Shown: in pieces, positions 13,801 through 23,399 of the stretch
Layout: each line of letters starts with the position of its first letter
How positions within the stretch are numbered: position 1 is the stretch's first letter
Assembly: GCA_034440575.1 (NCBI GenBank)
Contig: JAOTOL010001345.1
Span: forward strand, 372,001-436,000
From: Imbricaverruca yamaguchii
Lineage: Eukaryota > Arthropoda > Thecostraca > Neoverrucidae
DNA length: 64,000 nt
Reading direction: 5' to 3'
Position numbers and translations under genes: made by a program
The notes under the pieces: model-generated
Told to the model about the DNA's origin: nothing
Database searches by the model: none
What the model saw: only the letters and a program-made list of their open reading frames with translations

Positions 13801-16800
13801 ATCAGGCACAGCATAGGAGTCATTCAGTAATCTGCCAGTGTATGGTTGTCTTATCACACAAACTGCAAGTTCCATAGCCAAGTTACTATGTGACCATGCC
13901 AGCCTAATGTAGTATATCATGGTCAATGCTTGTGTAAATCTGAGATGAAGGGTGCATCGACTGCGTCGGTCTGCCTGTGTAAATTAACGGTCGGTCGGCC
14001 TGTGTAAATCACAGACTGAGCATGCAAGCTGTAATCAACAAGATGACCAAGACACGCGACACCCATGTTATTTAAAAAAATTGGCAAATTGACTTGTACA
14101 AAAGGCATGCACACAATAGTTGGCAGACAAGCTGCAGCTTAGTAAGGTTGCAGACAACTGTGGTTGAATCAGATTCATTTTACTACACATATGGCAAATG
14201 TGAAGGCATGCCTTGAATCAATGCCATCTGGCTCATCTGCCAAATGGGGTTGCAATGTGACATTGAATGCAAATTTGATGTCCCAAATTGTTATAAGACT
14301 TCTCATTTTTGGCATTCCAGCACTTGAGTGAAGATTAGATGTAGTAAGGTTTTTGGCCCCATTGAATGATTCATGAAATACAGTGGAAGATACCACTTTA
14401 TGAGCACTGAATAAACATCCTTTATAATTGCCATGCATATGCCAACTCTTCTGGATTGTGATACATAAGCATCTTGTGACACAATTACTTGTAAATAGAT
14501 TAGCTATGATAAGGTCTTTTAAGCAATGCCATCTGCTGATACTGTGGAATTGCAATCATTATTGCTATCATAGGCATACTATAGTAAGTGTCCCCCAGCA
14601 ATAAATGAAAACATGCATTTATAAGGACACTGGTGGCTCAAAATTGAGTTCAAGGAATAAAAACGATATATAAATTTGCATGCTTCCATAGCTAATTTCA
14701 GCATCTCTCATAATGAAAACATACCTCAACACCCCTGCAAGCTACCATGGAACACAGTTGTAGCCAGTCCACAAGTCTTCCATCCTGGCATGGTTGGTTG
14801 GTTATTTGGGCTTAGGGGCGCATCGATTACTTCGGTCATACAGCACCATCCTGGCATGGTGCCGACCCATCCCTGCAGCATGGAAGACCCATAGCCTGCC
14901 TCATGCCCTCAATCATCTATTGCCCTTAATAATGCCTTATATTGGTAAAACACAGGCATAAAACTTCACAATGGTCAATGCATACAAATGGAATGTACTA
15001 ACGTCCAGTGGCTTACAACAATAGTAAATGCACATTTAAAAACCAAATACAAATTATAGCAATATAGATAGCCATTCAGGTGATTTCACCTTAACATACC
15101 ATATCTGTCACCACCAGACCCATATCCACCACCACCTCCTCCTCCACCACCGTAGCCTGGAAAAGACAGGTTACAGTTGAGGACTGCATTGCTGTTGAGG
15201 ACTTTCAATACAATAATTGCACTGCATTAGGGAGATAACGTGCTAGTATCATATTTAAGTGCATGGACCAAAATTCTGGTTGATGTTATTGGAGTTTTGG
15301 GGTGCATCAACTGCAGAGGTTATACAGGGAACAAAATTCTGGAAAACAATTGCGAATAGCAAAAAGATGTTGTAATGCCACATTAATCCAGGTCAGGTAA
15401 CTGTTGCTTACATTTTCACCCCAGAATTGCATTGTTGGTTGGTTGGTCATTGGAATTTAGGGGCGCATTGACTGTGTTGGTCATGCATCCCCCATCAAGA
15501 TTGCACTGTACTGGGAGAAATCATGAGCTGGAACCATATCTGTGCAAGGAAAAAAAGAAACTTAGCAAATACCCAAATTATGTTGCATTGGTTGGTTAGT
15601 TATTGGTTTTAAAACACATTGACTGTTGAGTCATGTAGCGTCGCCAATCTCTCCCGCGATTGGTCGTGGGCGAAGAGTAGTGACAGGTGAGACTTGAACA
15701 CAACCTTTTGATTGTGAGACGAGCAACTTACCCCTAGATTACGCGTCACCCATGATGTTGTATTGCTCGGGGTTGGCATTCCAGCTGGCTTGGACACTTT
15801 CCAGCTACTTGCAGATTTTTACCAGTTTATGCCTGCATTCTCACTATACAGGGTCTGCTTCCAGCCAGGGGTACCACATAGAAATCATGCTAGATCTCAC
15901 TGCTTTGCACATCATTATGACCAGGTACAGCATATTTTGTCCACATAATTCTGGCCAGAACACCACCAGGATGCAGTCAGAGAGAATCCTGCTCTGCCAT
16001 GCCCGAGCCAACCCAATATAACATGGTACCCTTTCTTCAGAAAACGCAAAATTTGTAATCAAAGCAAAGAATGGAGAGATTCAAAAGCCTCAGTAATGTT
16101 ACTCACCAGAATAAAATGTCACATTTTTATAACCATGATTGAATGACTGGAGAATCTTTGACAAACCCTATGCTCAACAGATTTGTTACCAACAAACATC
16201 TTTCAAATAATAATGCATCTTCTAATGTGAAGTGCCCCTTCTGAATACTTCAGGGTACCCCTCCCCACTGAGACAATTTTCTATGGAAGGCACCACTCCT
16301 AGGAAATGTGGCCATTCCCCAGTAATAATTACCAGGTCTACCCCTGCTATTTGCAACCTTGAAGGGTTAAAATGCTCATCAATGAGTATGTTCAAAATTC
16401 AACACACTCGCTCGGAGCGAGTGTGTTCTGCAAGCATTGGAGCGAGTCGCTCCAATGCTTGCAGATACTCATGCCACAAGCAATAGTTTTCAAGATGTGG
16501 AGGGATAACAAGCAGTGACATCAATCACATCACGGTCATTTGTGTTTATGAAAAATTTGGCGTACCTTTTCCCACATCAATTTGGCATGCTGTCTCTAAA
16601 TTTTGAAGTCCGGCCCTCTAGGGTCAAAGAGTTAGCCGAGGTCAAGTGAGGTCACCTCCAAAAAATTTAAACCAGGCATGACGCTTTCATGGATACAGAT
16701 ATTTTAATGACACTTTCAGTGTTTGCTTATCTTTATGGATGTCACAAAACGTACGAGTGGAATTTTTAATTTTTTTTCCATCTGATAAATTTTGCATATT

Positions 16801-19800
16801 TGCCAAATTGCAATTCAAATAGAGGATTCTGGCTATAGTAAGCATTTTTATGGCAAGTTGACTTCCAACAACGTTTCTCGGTCTGCCTTACCCATTGGAA
16901 AAGGAAAATTAAAGAAAACTTGAAAACTCAAAATTTTGAAATTTCAAAAAAAAATCTTCATTTTTGGGGGCCCAAAAAATATGGCCCTGGTCGATTTCGC
17001 TGTCCTTTTCTCATTCCAACTAAATTTTTTTCTTCACATATCCAAAAATGAAATCCCCAGTCAAAAACATAATGTAATTCATGAAGTCATGAAAATCTAA
17101 AAACCCTGGTGACGTCACCTTTGGAGGGAAATTGTTTTGGAGGGTGGACCAGGACGCTACTCGTCGAGCGCTTTCCTATGACACGTCTTTCGTTTTCGCG
17201 CGATGCCTAGTTTGGATTTTAGAGGGGGTCTTCAACCCAGTGTCCTAAAATTACTTCACCATTAACTGTGTGGATGAAGAAAGAAGTTGCTTGGGAATAG
17301 TGAAAGATTGGAAGAAAATAAAGGATCGCTACTTAAGGATTAAAAAGGCGGAATGCCTTTCACTTCAGTCACATGCGCTTTACACTTTTTAGCAGTCGTG
17401 TGTATAATGACTGCCCACGCATGTAGCAAAATGGTAAAAACCTAAAACAAGGATGAAATAGCACAATTCCATTAACTGTGAATTTCCAGGCCACATGGTC
17501 ACTTATTTTACATTGCTTCAACCGCCCCCCTGAGACAGGCTGTGAGGATTTGACCAGAAAGATGGCGCGGGCCCCCAACTCGGAAAAAATCGACCAACTT
17601 CTGTTTTTCAGGCTTTAGACAATGCGCCGGTCATTTCTAAGCAGGTACACAAAGAAATCGGCGGGGCGGGGATGGCCGAGTGGTTAAGGTGTCGGGCCAT
17701 GGGTACCAAAGGTGCCGGGTTCGACTCTACCGCCACTCAGGACATTTCCCAATCCCGCTGCCCACCGGCGAAACAGTGTGGGCGGCGCCATTAGCCGTGA
17801 ATGTGCATAAAGTGTGTCGTGAACCAACCAATAAACACACAAAGAAATCGGCCGAAGGTGCAAATCGGCCGGTAAAATATGGAGTTAAGTGCGAAAAACC
17901 GGAGGGTGGCGGATTTCGCCCCCCCCCCTCCAGGACGCGTGTTAAACGAGCCTAACCTCCAACTGGAGATATAATCACGGATTGATAATCAAATGGGGTA
18001 TTTTGATCCATATAAATGTGCTCTTGTTGTGGCAAGATCATTTTCTAAATTAAGATGTCCAGGAATATAATGCTGTGAACTCAAAGGTGCATATCAAAGT
18101 ATATGTTTGTCCTTATTTTCAGTCTGGATTCTCCATCTCAACCTTCTCCTCAAGGCGTGGCTTCTGCCTCCAACCTCTCCTCTCTTGATCTTCTGTTTGC
18201 ACCAGAAGTCGGCATTGCCCAGCCTCTGACTGCTGAGATCCAGAGTTGCCATCCTCATGAGACTGAGATCAGCTTGCCTGCTGTTACTCCAAGTAAGAAA
18301 TTCACATTAACACATTTCTCAATAATGATTATCTTGGAGATAGCTGCTGATGTGGTCAGGTAAACAGCAGGTCAGGGTTTTGCACTGTGGAAAGAGTGGG
18401 AATACAACAAGTATGCAAGTGGTTTAATGGGTCTAGCTTACCATACAAAAGATTGAGAACTTTCAGATGCTTTTTGTCATTTTTTTTTGTCCTTGACCAA
18501 AGGTAAGCCTGTTACTGATCAAAATAATTTGGCATAAGCCATGACTAGTGTATACTGCAGTGCATCTACCAGCATTGCCATTAAACCAAACAATGGCAGG
18601 ATTGGCACCCTCCAAATCCATCCCAACCATCTCATACAAATCACAGACATGCCATTGGCGGGGAGGGGCCGGGGCTGAAGCCAAAATATGAAAGTTGACC
18701 CCCCAAACCAATGGGCTAGATCAGCCAATGGATGAGGGTGTGGAATGTTGGTGGATGGATCCTCTGAAATGATGGATATGGGCGCCAAATGGCCCTGCAG
18801 TTAGTGTGGCGTTAAACCCAAATAATACACCGAATAAATCAGGAATGTGATGCTGGTTAGGGTATGAGTGTCTGCAAAGGTTCTGATATCTTCCCTTTAG
18901 ATGCAACCTGGATGGGCCCTTGTGGTTTGCATTAAGTCGGGTCACTTTATGACTTGATGACTTAGGCTTGTGCTCTCTGTCTGTCAGGTTAATATTTGCA
19001 TTATTCTGGTGCTTATATTGTTAAATAGGTTGATGTACATTCCTTTCCAGTCCAGACAGCCCATTCCAGCTCTGAGGCATGTTCTCTTTCCTTCACAGCA
19101 GGTGGTGTTGTTTTGTATACTTTTGAGGGGCCCATGCCCCCTTAATGGTGGTTTCTCCCCTAACCATTTAAACATTTAGCATCTCCCACCATGGGGTGCA
19201 CCCACAGCCCCAATCAATTTGAGCTTGCCATTGCCTTTACGTATTGGGCCGTTCCAATAAGTTTCGGAGATCAACACATGTGTTCACAGCCCTTGTCAGA
19301 CAACATGGTGAACTTGTTCATTTCCCGGGGCCCTTTTCTGTACAACCTGCTAGATGTTTGAATTTTCCTTTGTTATATATATTCTCATATCTCCACAAAA
19401 TGAATGGCAATGGTGAGCAACCTATGGAAAATGTCTAGTAGCTGATCATACCATCAATATTGAATAGTAATAGTGCATGTTCCTTTGCACCTAGTTTGCT
19501 AATGCTGCTATTTTTCTTATTTGGCTGCACTTCTTATTCTGCAGTGCTTAGTTGCATTGTGCATGCAGCATAAAGAAATATTCACAAATAAATGTGTAAT
19601 CATGCAGATAATGATTTACATATTTATTTGTTGACCATCCCCAAGGCTTTGTATAGTACTGTTCTGTACCCATGACACATAAGAAAACATTGGACTTTCA
19701 AAAATAGATGATGGACATGCATATCATATATCCAACTAAACAAGAACATGCCATAATGATGTCCGTCTGCATCATTGCACCCTGCTACATTAAAGTGATG

Positions 19801-22508
19801 TTCAGATTATCATAGGTTGTGATGCAAATTATACTTCATGCAACATTAAAAAATTACTAGCAAAACATATGTTGGCAATCAGGGTGGGAATTAAGGCACT
19901 TATTACAAGATTTCATCTCTTAATCTCGTAGATATGTTTTTTCTTCTTTTTTACATTTTCTCACCCTGGATTCATACTAGATAGAATGGGCTCCACATGT
20001 ACTCTGACACAAACATGCAGAAGGAACAAAAATACCACAAAAACTAATACAAGATTGAACAAAACATCCACCAAACATGTTATTCTACTTACGATTACCA
20101 AATAAACTGACCACTTTTCGTACCATAAAGCACACAAACATCCAAACACACACCACACTACACCACAATCAGCGGAAATGCCGACGACAACGCGCCAAAC
20201 CTCGCGCCTGCGCACTGAACAGTGGCTTCCAGTCGCTACAAATTCTGCTGATGTGTCTCCAGGAACCTGCTTTCGAGCCACCATATAGTGGGAAAAACTG
20301 ACCGTTTTAAGAGTCGACTTCCGGAGTCCCGGGCCGCCGATCGAAAATTTGCTTTGTTAGCATTTTCTGTCCTGAAAACTGTCTTTCAACCAACCAACGA
20401 AAGGTATTTTTTAATGATGCCATAACCATTAGCAACTTTGAACACATTTTAAAATGCCATACTGCAAACACAAGATATTGACATGGATGGCATCACAAGA
20501 CAATGGATGGCATCACAAGACGGAGTTGTGATCAGCTCAGCTTTGTCTCTCATAACTCACAGGAGCAGTGCACCTTCCTTTCACTGTTGGTCTCAGCATA
20601 ATACTAGGCAAAATGAAACACAGATAATTCACGGTTCACCCTCAGCTCAGAGCGCACACCTACCTACATACACAGCCAATTCCCTGCATGATACGGACCC
20701 ACACCACTACCTCACACACGGTCGGAATCGATGGCAGCACGCAAAGGATCAGTCAAGGTCTTGTGTTTGCAGCATGACACTGTTAAGTGTTCAAAACATG
20801 TGTTCGAAGTTGCTAATGGTTACAACATCATTAAAAAAATACTTTGTATTGATTGGTTGAAGGACAGCTTTTGTAACAGAAAATGCTAACGCAGCAAATT
20901 CCGATAGGCGGCCTCCGCTGCACTCCAGAAGCGACTCTTAAAACAGTCAGTTTTCCCATTATATGATGGCTCGAAAGCAGGTTTCTGGAGACGCACTGGC
21001 TGAATTTGTAGTGACCTGAGGCCATTATATTCAGTGCACGAAGTTTGGCTCGTTGTCGCCAGCATTTCTGCTGGTTGTCGTTTTGTGTAGTGTGTGTTCG
21101 GTTGTTGTCTTTGTGCTTGATGGTATGAAAAGTGTATAGTTATTTGGTAACCATAAGTAGAATAACATGTTTGGTGGATATTTTCTTCAATCCTGTATTA
21201 GTTTTTTGTGGTAATTTTGTTCCTTCTGTATGTTTGTGTCGGAGTACATGTGGAGCCCATTCTATCCAGTATGAATCTGGAGTGCAAAAATGTTTTAAGA
21301 GATGAAATATCTTAAGAAGTGCCTTAATTCCACCCTGGTTGGTACTTTGGTGCCACATATAGAAATAGCTTAACACATAGCTTTCACAAACTCAATATTG
21401 GTGTCTATAGAGATGCATGGAAGAACACCACCCAGAAACCACAATGCCATGGAAAAGTACCACCTAAAATGTTTGCATGACACCAGAAAAGTCAACTGCC
21501 TAGCACCTTGAACATAATCATACATCACAGTGAACTACCCACATCATCTTGCAACAGCACAAAATTACACACCATGGTGCCAAGATAACTCACTAACTCT
21601 TGTAACTCTTGTGGCCTCTTGCAGGCAGTAGTACAGTGCCAGCAGGAACCACAGAGGCCACAGACAATGTGACAACCTGCTCACTGCTGATTGGCCACAG
21701 ATACGCTCCACCCCTTTGACTGTGACTCTGCAGCTGCAGACAGCCACAAGCACTGTGAACAGGGCCCAGGCCATCTGGCCCAAGTCAAGTGGTTAAAAAT
21801 TATTGCTCCACTCAACTTGGTCTACAATAAAAATGTGGCATATCTATCAAATGTGCAAACAAGCAGGCATAATGATTACAAATGTGTAATGAAATATTTT
21901 GCAGCTTTGAATGCACCATCATTTAAAAAACACATGCCAAAACCACACTGCAAGAGCATAGTATTATGTTAGGTCCAAGTGAGTCAGAGCTTGGGCCAAC
22001 AGAAGAAGGATCAAATGATAATAGTTTCACTTAACAGGGGTCATCATTGTTTTGACCAGGACAAGGTTGGAAAGCATGAGTGGCCCAAGTTTGGCATTTC
22101 ACCCTACTGACTAGGTAGGTGCCTACATGTTTTTTTTTCCATTTGTTACCAGTAAATAGATTCCATACATAAAAATAATATGTCCATGAAAATGTACTCC
22201 GGAAGAAGTCTGTTTACACTCCGACCCCAAACCTGGAAAGTACGTTTCCCACTTTGATGAATAGCTAGGGTGGAGTAGAGCTGAATGGCTCGGGTAGATA
22301 GGCATTGGTGGGTGTCTGTGATGTTATCGGGTGGCTTCTTTGGGATGTGGCGATGGTTGGGGTAGGTCTTTTTACTGGGCTTATGGCATCTTTCATTTAC
22401 ATACTAAACTGGATGGGCCCCTGTGGCTCTTAGGCGCACTTTATGCCTTTAAGTGTGGTCACACATAGCCCCACTGATCAAAATATACACCTACTTACCG
22501 TCAGCCAT
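1598..22508 (-). CDS. caz: FET-family RNA-binding protein (cabeza/FUS/TAF15-like), 3' part off the window
   Basis: Coding exons in transcript order: 22508-22499, 15156-15100, 13233-12738, 5423-5398, 2858-2713 and 1877-1598. All have GT/AG borders and the phases join without a break, giving 338 codons plus one base. Residues 1-3 are MAD. Residues 4 to about 205 are almost pure Gly with Tyr, Arg, Asp and Ser (RDGGYGG-type repeats). An RRM spans roughly residues 218-300, with RNP2 TIFVAGM and RNP1 KGECTVTY; it is followed by RGG repeats ending GGGGPPG. FET proteins bind RNA and nascent transcripts in the nucleus and act in transcription and splicing. The family's RanBP2 zinc finger is not present, so the gene must continue past the left edge. 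The order [15 protein letters not shown] and the lack of an aromatic in RNP1 fit FUS/TAF15/caz rather than hnRNP A. The start is chosen because ACAAGGATGG is followed by a clean GTAAGT donor. Exons missed inside the large introns remain possible. Confidence 0.88.
1878..2712 (-). other. caz intron 5
   Basis: An 835-bp intron. It holds one snap-back hairpin (2329-2370) and otherwise nothing I recognise. Confidence 0.85.
2329..2370. repeat. Hairpin, 18-bp arms, one mismatch
   Basis: GAGCTCCATTGGATGCTC (2329-2346) pairs with 2353-2370 around a 6-base loop, with one mismatch. Confidence 0.88.
2713..2858 (-). CDS. caz: caz coding exon 5, start of RRM
   Basis: The acceptor is GTGTTGTAG and the donor is AAG/GTGGGC. 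It encodes a short Gly run, then [17 protein letters not shown]2 TIFVAGM and [15 protein letters not shown], the first half of a FET-type RRM. Confidence 0.92.
2859..5397 (-). other. caz intron 4
   Basis: A 2.5-kb intron. It contains a tRNA-derived SINE at 3187-3353. Between 3720 and 4900 several plus-strand frames are partly open and His/Thr-rich, but I see no recognisable family or splice pattern. Confidence 0.8.
3187..3353 (-). mobile_element. tRNA-derived SINE, family 2, with TSD
   Basis: Read on the minus strand, the head carries a pol III A-box-like TAGCCTATGGG and a B-box-like AGTTCGAGTCTC. A body containing TACTCTTCGCCCGCGACC follows, then a LINE-like tail ending in AACCAATAACCAACCAACC. 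It is flanked by the 11-bp direct repeat CTCTACCTCTC (3176-3186 and 3354-3364). The tRNA-like part is retroposon, not a working tRNA gene. Confidence 0.88.
5398..5423 (-). CDS. caz: caz coding exon 4, 26-nt microexon
   Basis: The acceptor is TTGTCTCTTACAG and the donor is AAG/GTAAAC. It finishes an Arg codon, encodes GGQGGYNK and leaves one G for the next exon. Without it, exon 3 (phase 2) cannot join the RRM exon (which needs phase 1), so phase arithmetic supports it strongly. Confidence 0.82.
7376..8462. mobile_element. Fold-back element 1, arms about 430 bp
   Basis: The left arm 7376-7806 is an imperfect inverted copy of the right arm 8038-8462. For example, the stretch from GCGCTCTCGGAGTCTGG through CCAGAAGTGGTGTCTTCTG recurs inverted. 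The 230-bp spacer has no recognised gene. It lies in caz intron 3, so the caz pre-mRNA would carry a hairpin about 430 bp long. Confidence 0.88.
9368..9520 (-). mobile_element. tRNA-derived SINE, family 2, second copy
   Basis: Same order as the copy at 3187-3353: the tail GCGCTACATGACCCAGCGG, the body TACTCTTCGCCCGCGGCC and a B-box-like GGTTCGAGTCTC on the minus strand. It is more diverged and I see no clear TSD. Confidence 0.8.
10018..11028. mobile_element. TTAA-flanked non-autonomous element, family A, copy 1
   Basis: The ends are TTAA/CACACGCACGTCC and, inverted, TTAA/CACTCGCACGTCCGG. Each is followed inside by a GGGCAGA(C/T)(A/G)TCTGCCC palindrome. TTAA target sites and CAC termini suggest piggyBac-type mobilisation; this is an inference, since no transposase is present. 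The interior carries about a dozen AGGTCA/TGACCT hexamers. Confidence 0.8.
12738..13233 (-). CDS. caz: caz coding exon 3 (496 nt), Gly/Arg/Tyr-rich low-complexity region
   Basis: The acceptor is GCCGGCAG and the donor is CAG/GTGAGC. It encodes about 165 residues of [17 protein letters not shown] and [11 protein letters not shown] type repeats, with the Arg mostly in RDGG or RGG contexts. It ends two bases into a codon, which only the 26-nt microexon can complete in the right frame. The long open frames on the opposite strand here are antisense shadows of GC-rich codons. Confidence 0.85.
13234..15099 (-). other. caz intron 2
   Basis: A 1.9-kb AT-rich intron. It holds one 52-bp tail-only insertion with a perfect 14-bp TSD (14780-14859) and a relic of the same tail near 13960. 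Confidence 0.8.
14780..14859 (-). mobile_element. 52-bp tail-only retroposon with perfect 14-bp TSD
   Basis: The direct repeats CCATCCTGGCATGG (14780-14793 and 14846-14859) flank an insert of 52 bp. On the minus strand the insert reads TGCTGTATGACCGAAG... CCCCTAAGCCCAAATAACC... and ends in AACC repeats, the tail shared with SINE family 2 and, less closely, with the LINE at 26587-33395. Confidence 0.88.
15100..15156 (-). CDS. caz: caz coding exon 2 (57 nt)
   Basis: The acceptor is TTTTCCAG and the donor is G/GTATGT. It encodes Tyr, a run of seven Gly, then YGSGGDRY, starting and ending in phase 1. Confidence 0.8.
15426..15509 (-). mobile_element. 64-bp tail-only retroposon
   Basis: The insert 15436-15499 is flanked by ATTGCATTGT and ATTGCACTGT (one difference). 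It contains TTAGGGGCGCATTGACTGTG and GGTTGGTTGG on the plus strand, the inverted LINE-like tail. Confidence 0.72.
15591..15754 (-). mobile_element. tRNA-derived SINE, family 2, third copy
   Basis: Same head, body and AACCAACC-type tail as the copy at 3187-3353. It is flanked by ATGTTGCATTG (15580-15590) and ATGTTGTATTG (15755-15765), a TSD with one difference. It lies about 90 bp from a tail-only insertion. Confidence 0.85.
16401..16464. repeat. Two abutting perfect palindromes inside an outer stem
   Basis: 16401-16427 is 13+1+13 bases (arm AACACACTCGCTC). 16428-16464 is 18+1+18 bases (arm CTGCAAGCATTGGAGCGA). ATGAGTAT at 16382-16389 and ATACTCAT at 16465-16472 form an outer 8-bp stem, so a single strand could fold as a three-way junction. 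Confidence 0.92.
16500..17945. mobile_element. TTAA-family B element, copy 2, left end lost
   Basis: It shares with the 43.8-kb copy the block GTGACATCAAT..CA..GGTCATTTG near 16515 and the right end CGGATTTCGCCCCCC...GACGCGTGTTAA (TTAA at 17942-17945). The left terminus is not found. The double palindrome at 16401-16464 lies just outside it. It is interrupted by a SINE at 17663-17836. Confidence 0.65.
17663..17836 (+). mobile_element. tRNA-derived SINE, family 1, with perfect 16-bp TSD
   Basis: The head GATGGCCGAGTGGTTAAGG holds a pol III A box (TGGCCGAGTGG), and GGTTCGACTCT is the B box, as in a Ser/Leu-type tRNA. A body with GCCCACCGGCGAAACAGTG and the tail GTGAACCAACCAATAAAC follow. The flanks are ACACAAAGAAATCGGC at 17647-17662 and 17837-17852. 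The related TTAA element at 43.8-45.1 kb shows the uninterrupted site twice (about 44641-44680 and 45005-45042). Confidence 0.92.
18123..18292 (+). other. Exon-like open block, possible exon or gene relic
   Basis: A 170-bp plus-strand block with the acceptor TTATTTTCAG and the donor CCAA/GTAAGA. It is open throughout and encodes a Ser/Pro-rich peptide containing SLDLLFAPE, which resembles a clathrin-box LLpL-like motif. It lies antisense in caz intron 1. About 0.8 kb upstream (17290-17345) the same strand encodes [18 protein letters not shown], vaguely like a MADF/SANT helix. I cannot assign either; they could be remains of a transposon gene or of a nested gene. Confidence 0.25.
19880..21337. 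mobile_element. Fold-back element 2, arms about 580 bp
   Basis: The left arm 19880 to about 20465 and the right arm about 20770-21337 are inverted imperfect copies. The outer ends are CAGGGTGGGAATTAAGGCAC and its complement at 21318-21337. Shared inner blocks include GAGTCGACTTCCGGAGT/GACTCTTAAAACAGTCAG and GAGCCACCATATA. The spacer is about 300 bp with no recognised gene. It lies in caz intron 1. Confidence 0.88.
22499..22508 (-). CDS. caz: caz coding exon 1 (10 nt, MAD + G)
   Basis: ATG GCT GAC G followed by the donor GTAAGT. The start context is ACAAGGATGG. A first coding exon this short is typical of FET genes. Its one-base overhang joins the GC that opens exon 2 to make Gly. Confidence 0.75.
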
Positions 22509-22640
22509 CCTTGTTAAGTGACAAGCTAAGCAACGTACAGAAAGAAGCCGTCCTAGCGTATAAAAACTCGCTTTAAAATACGCCGGCAGAACAGCACGCA
22601 ATGGCGGCGACGCTTCCAAGATGGCAACGGATGAGAAGGG
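22509..22640 (-). promoter_or_regulatory. caz 5' leader and probable core promoter
   Basis: On the minus strand this GC-rich stretch holds GCCATCTTGG (22625-22616) and GCCGCCAT (22608-22601). These resemble the YY1/Pho core often found near transcription starts of housekeeping genes. A TATAAAA occurs at 22559-22565 on the opposite strand only. The transcription start cannot be fixed from sequence. Confidence 0.35.
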
Positions 22641-22782
22641 ACGCCCCGTTGCATGTGTATAATATATTTTTAATGTTATTATTACTTTGAAAAGTTCTGA
22701 TTGAATGTTGTGTTGGGCAACATCTTGTCTAATTCATAAGCATGCATAAAAAGGTGAAACAAATCAGAATGTAGTACTTGAT

Positions 22783-22808
22783 CCATAGTGACGTTTCCGT
22801 CACTATGG
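22783..22808. repeat. Hairpin, 11-bp arms, upstream of caz
   Basis: CCATAGTGACG (22783-22793) and CGTCACTATGG (22798-22808) are exact reverse complements around a TTTC loop, 275 bp upstream of the caz start codon. Confidence 0.85.
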
Positions 22809-23399
22809 TAAATTTTTGGGTCTTGTCAAGCATTCCTTCAATATGGGTTCTGTTTATGACGCGTAAAATGCGCAACCGTTCATATTCTGGAACACATAAC
22901 AAATTTAATTTGCATGTAGACACGACGCCTATATTGGTAGGTTGATCATGGGATACACCTAACACATTCTAATAAAACACATTCTATATTTTGCTTATGG
23001 CTCCAAGATTTAAATAAACTGTATAGTATTCGCTCCCAGATTAAGTATGATTTGTCATTAATTCAAAAAATATCTTCCAAGGAATTTCACTCTTACATAT
23101 GACACCAGAAAATTGGTAAAACATCCCTTGGGCCATTGAGGGGGAAATAAAGGCTGACAAGTGACTGGCAGGAAATGGCTGAATTATTTGCAGGGGCCTT
23201 TCCCACGGTATGCTTTTCAAATAGACTAGCAAACTCAGCCCCACACCAAACCACTGAAACAGTGTTGCAGAGCATCAATATTTTTGAAGCAGATATGCTA
23301 AAATTTTTTAGAGGTGGATGGGTCCTCCAGCATGGACTCTGATAGGGTCCACCCTCAATTAATTGTATCTTGACATGAGGAGCTTGTAAAACCATGTTT

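Larger units (their letters stand above)
15157..22498 (-). other. caz intron 1
   Basis: A 7.3-kb intron. It holds a tail-only insertion (15436-15499), a SINE (15591-15754), a double palindrome (16401-16464), a TTAA-family element carrying a nested SINE (16500-17945), an exon-like plus-strand block (18123-18292), a decayed LINE tail (about 18795-18845) and a fold-back element (19880-21337). Confidence 0.8.

Noticed and set aside
17663..17740. Ser/Leu-type tRNA gene
   Set aside because: The A and B boxes are clear, but no proper acceptor stem closes, a body and tail follow, and a 16-bp TSD surrounds the whole. It is a SINE head.
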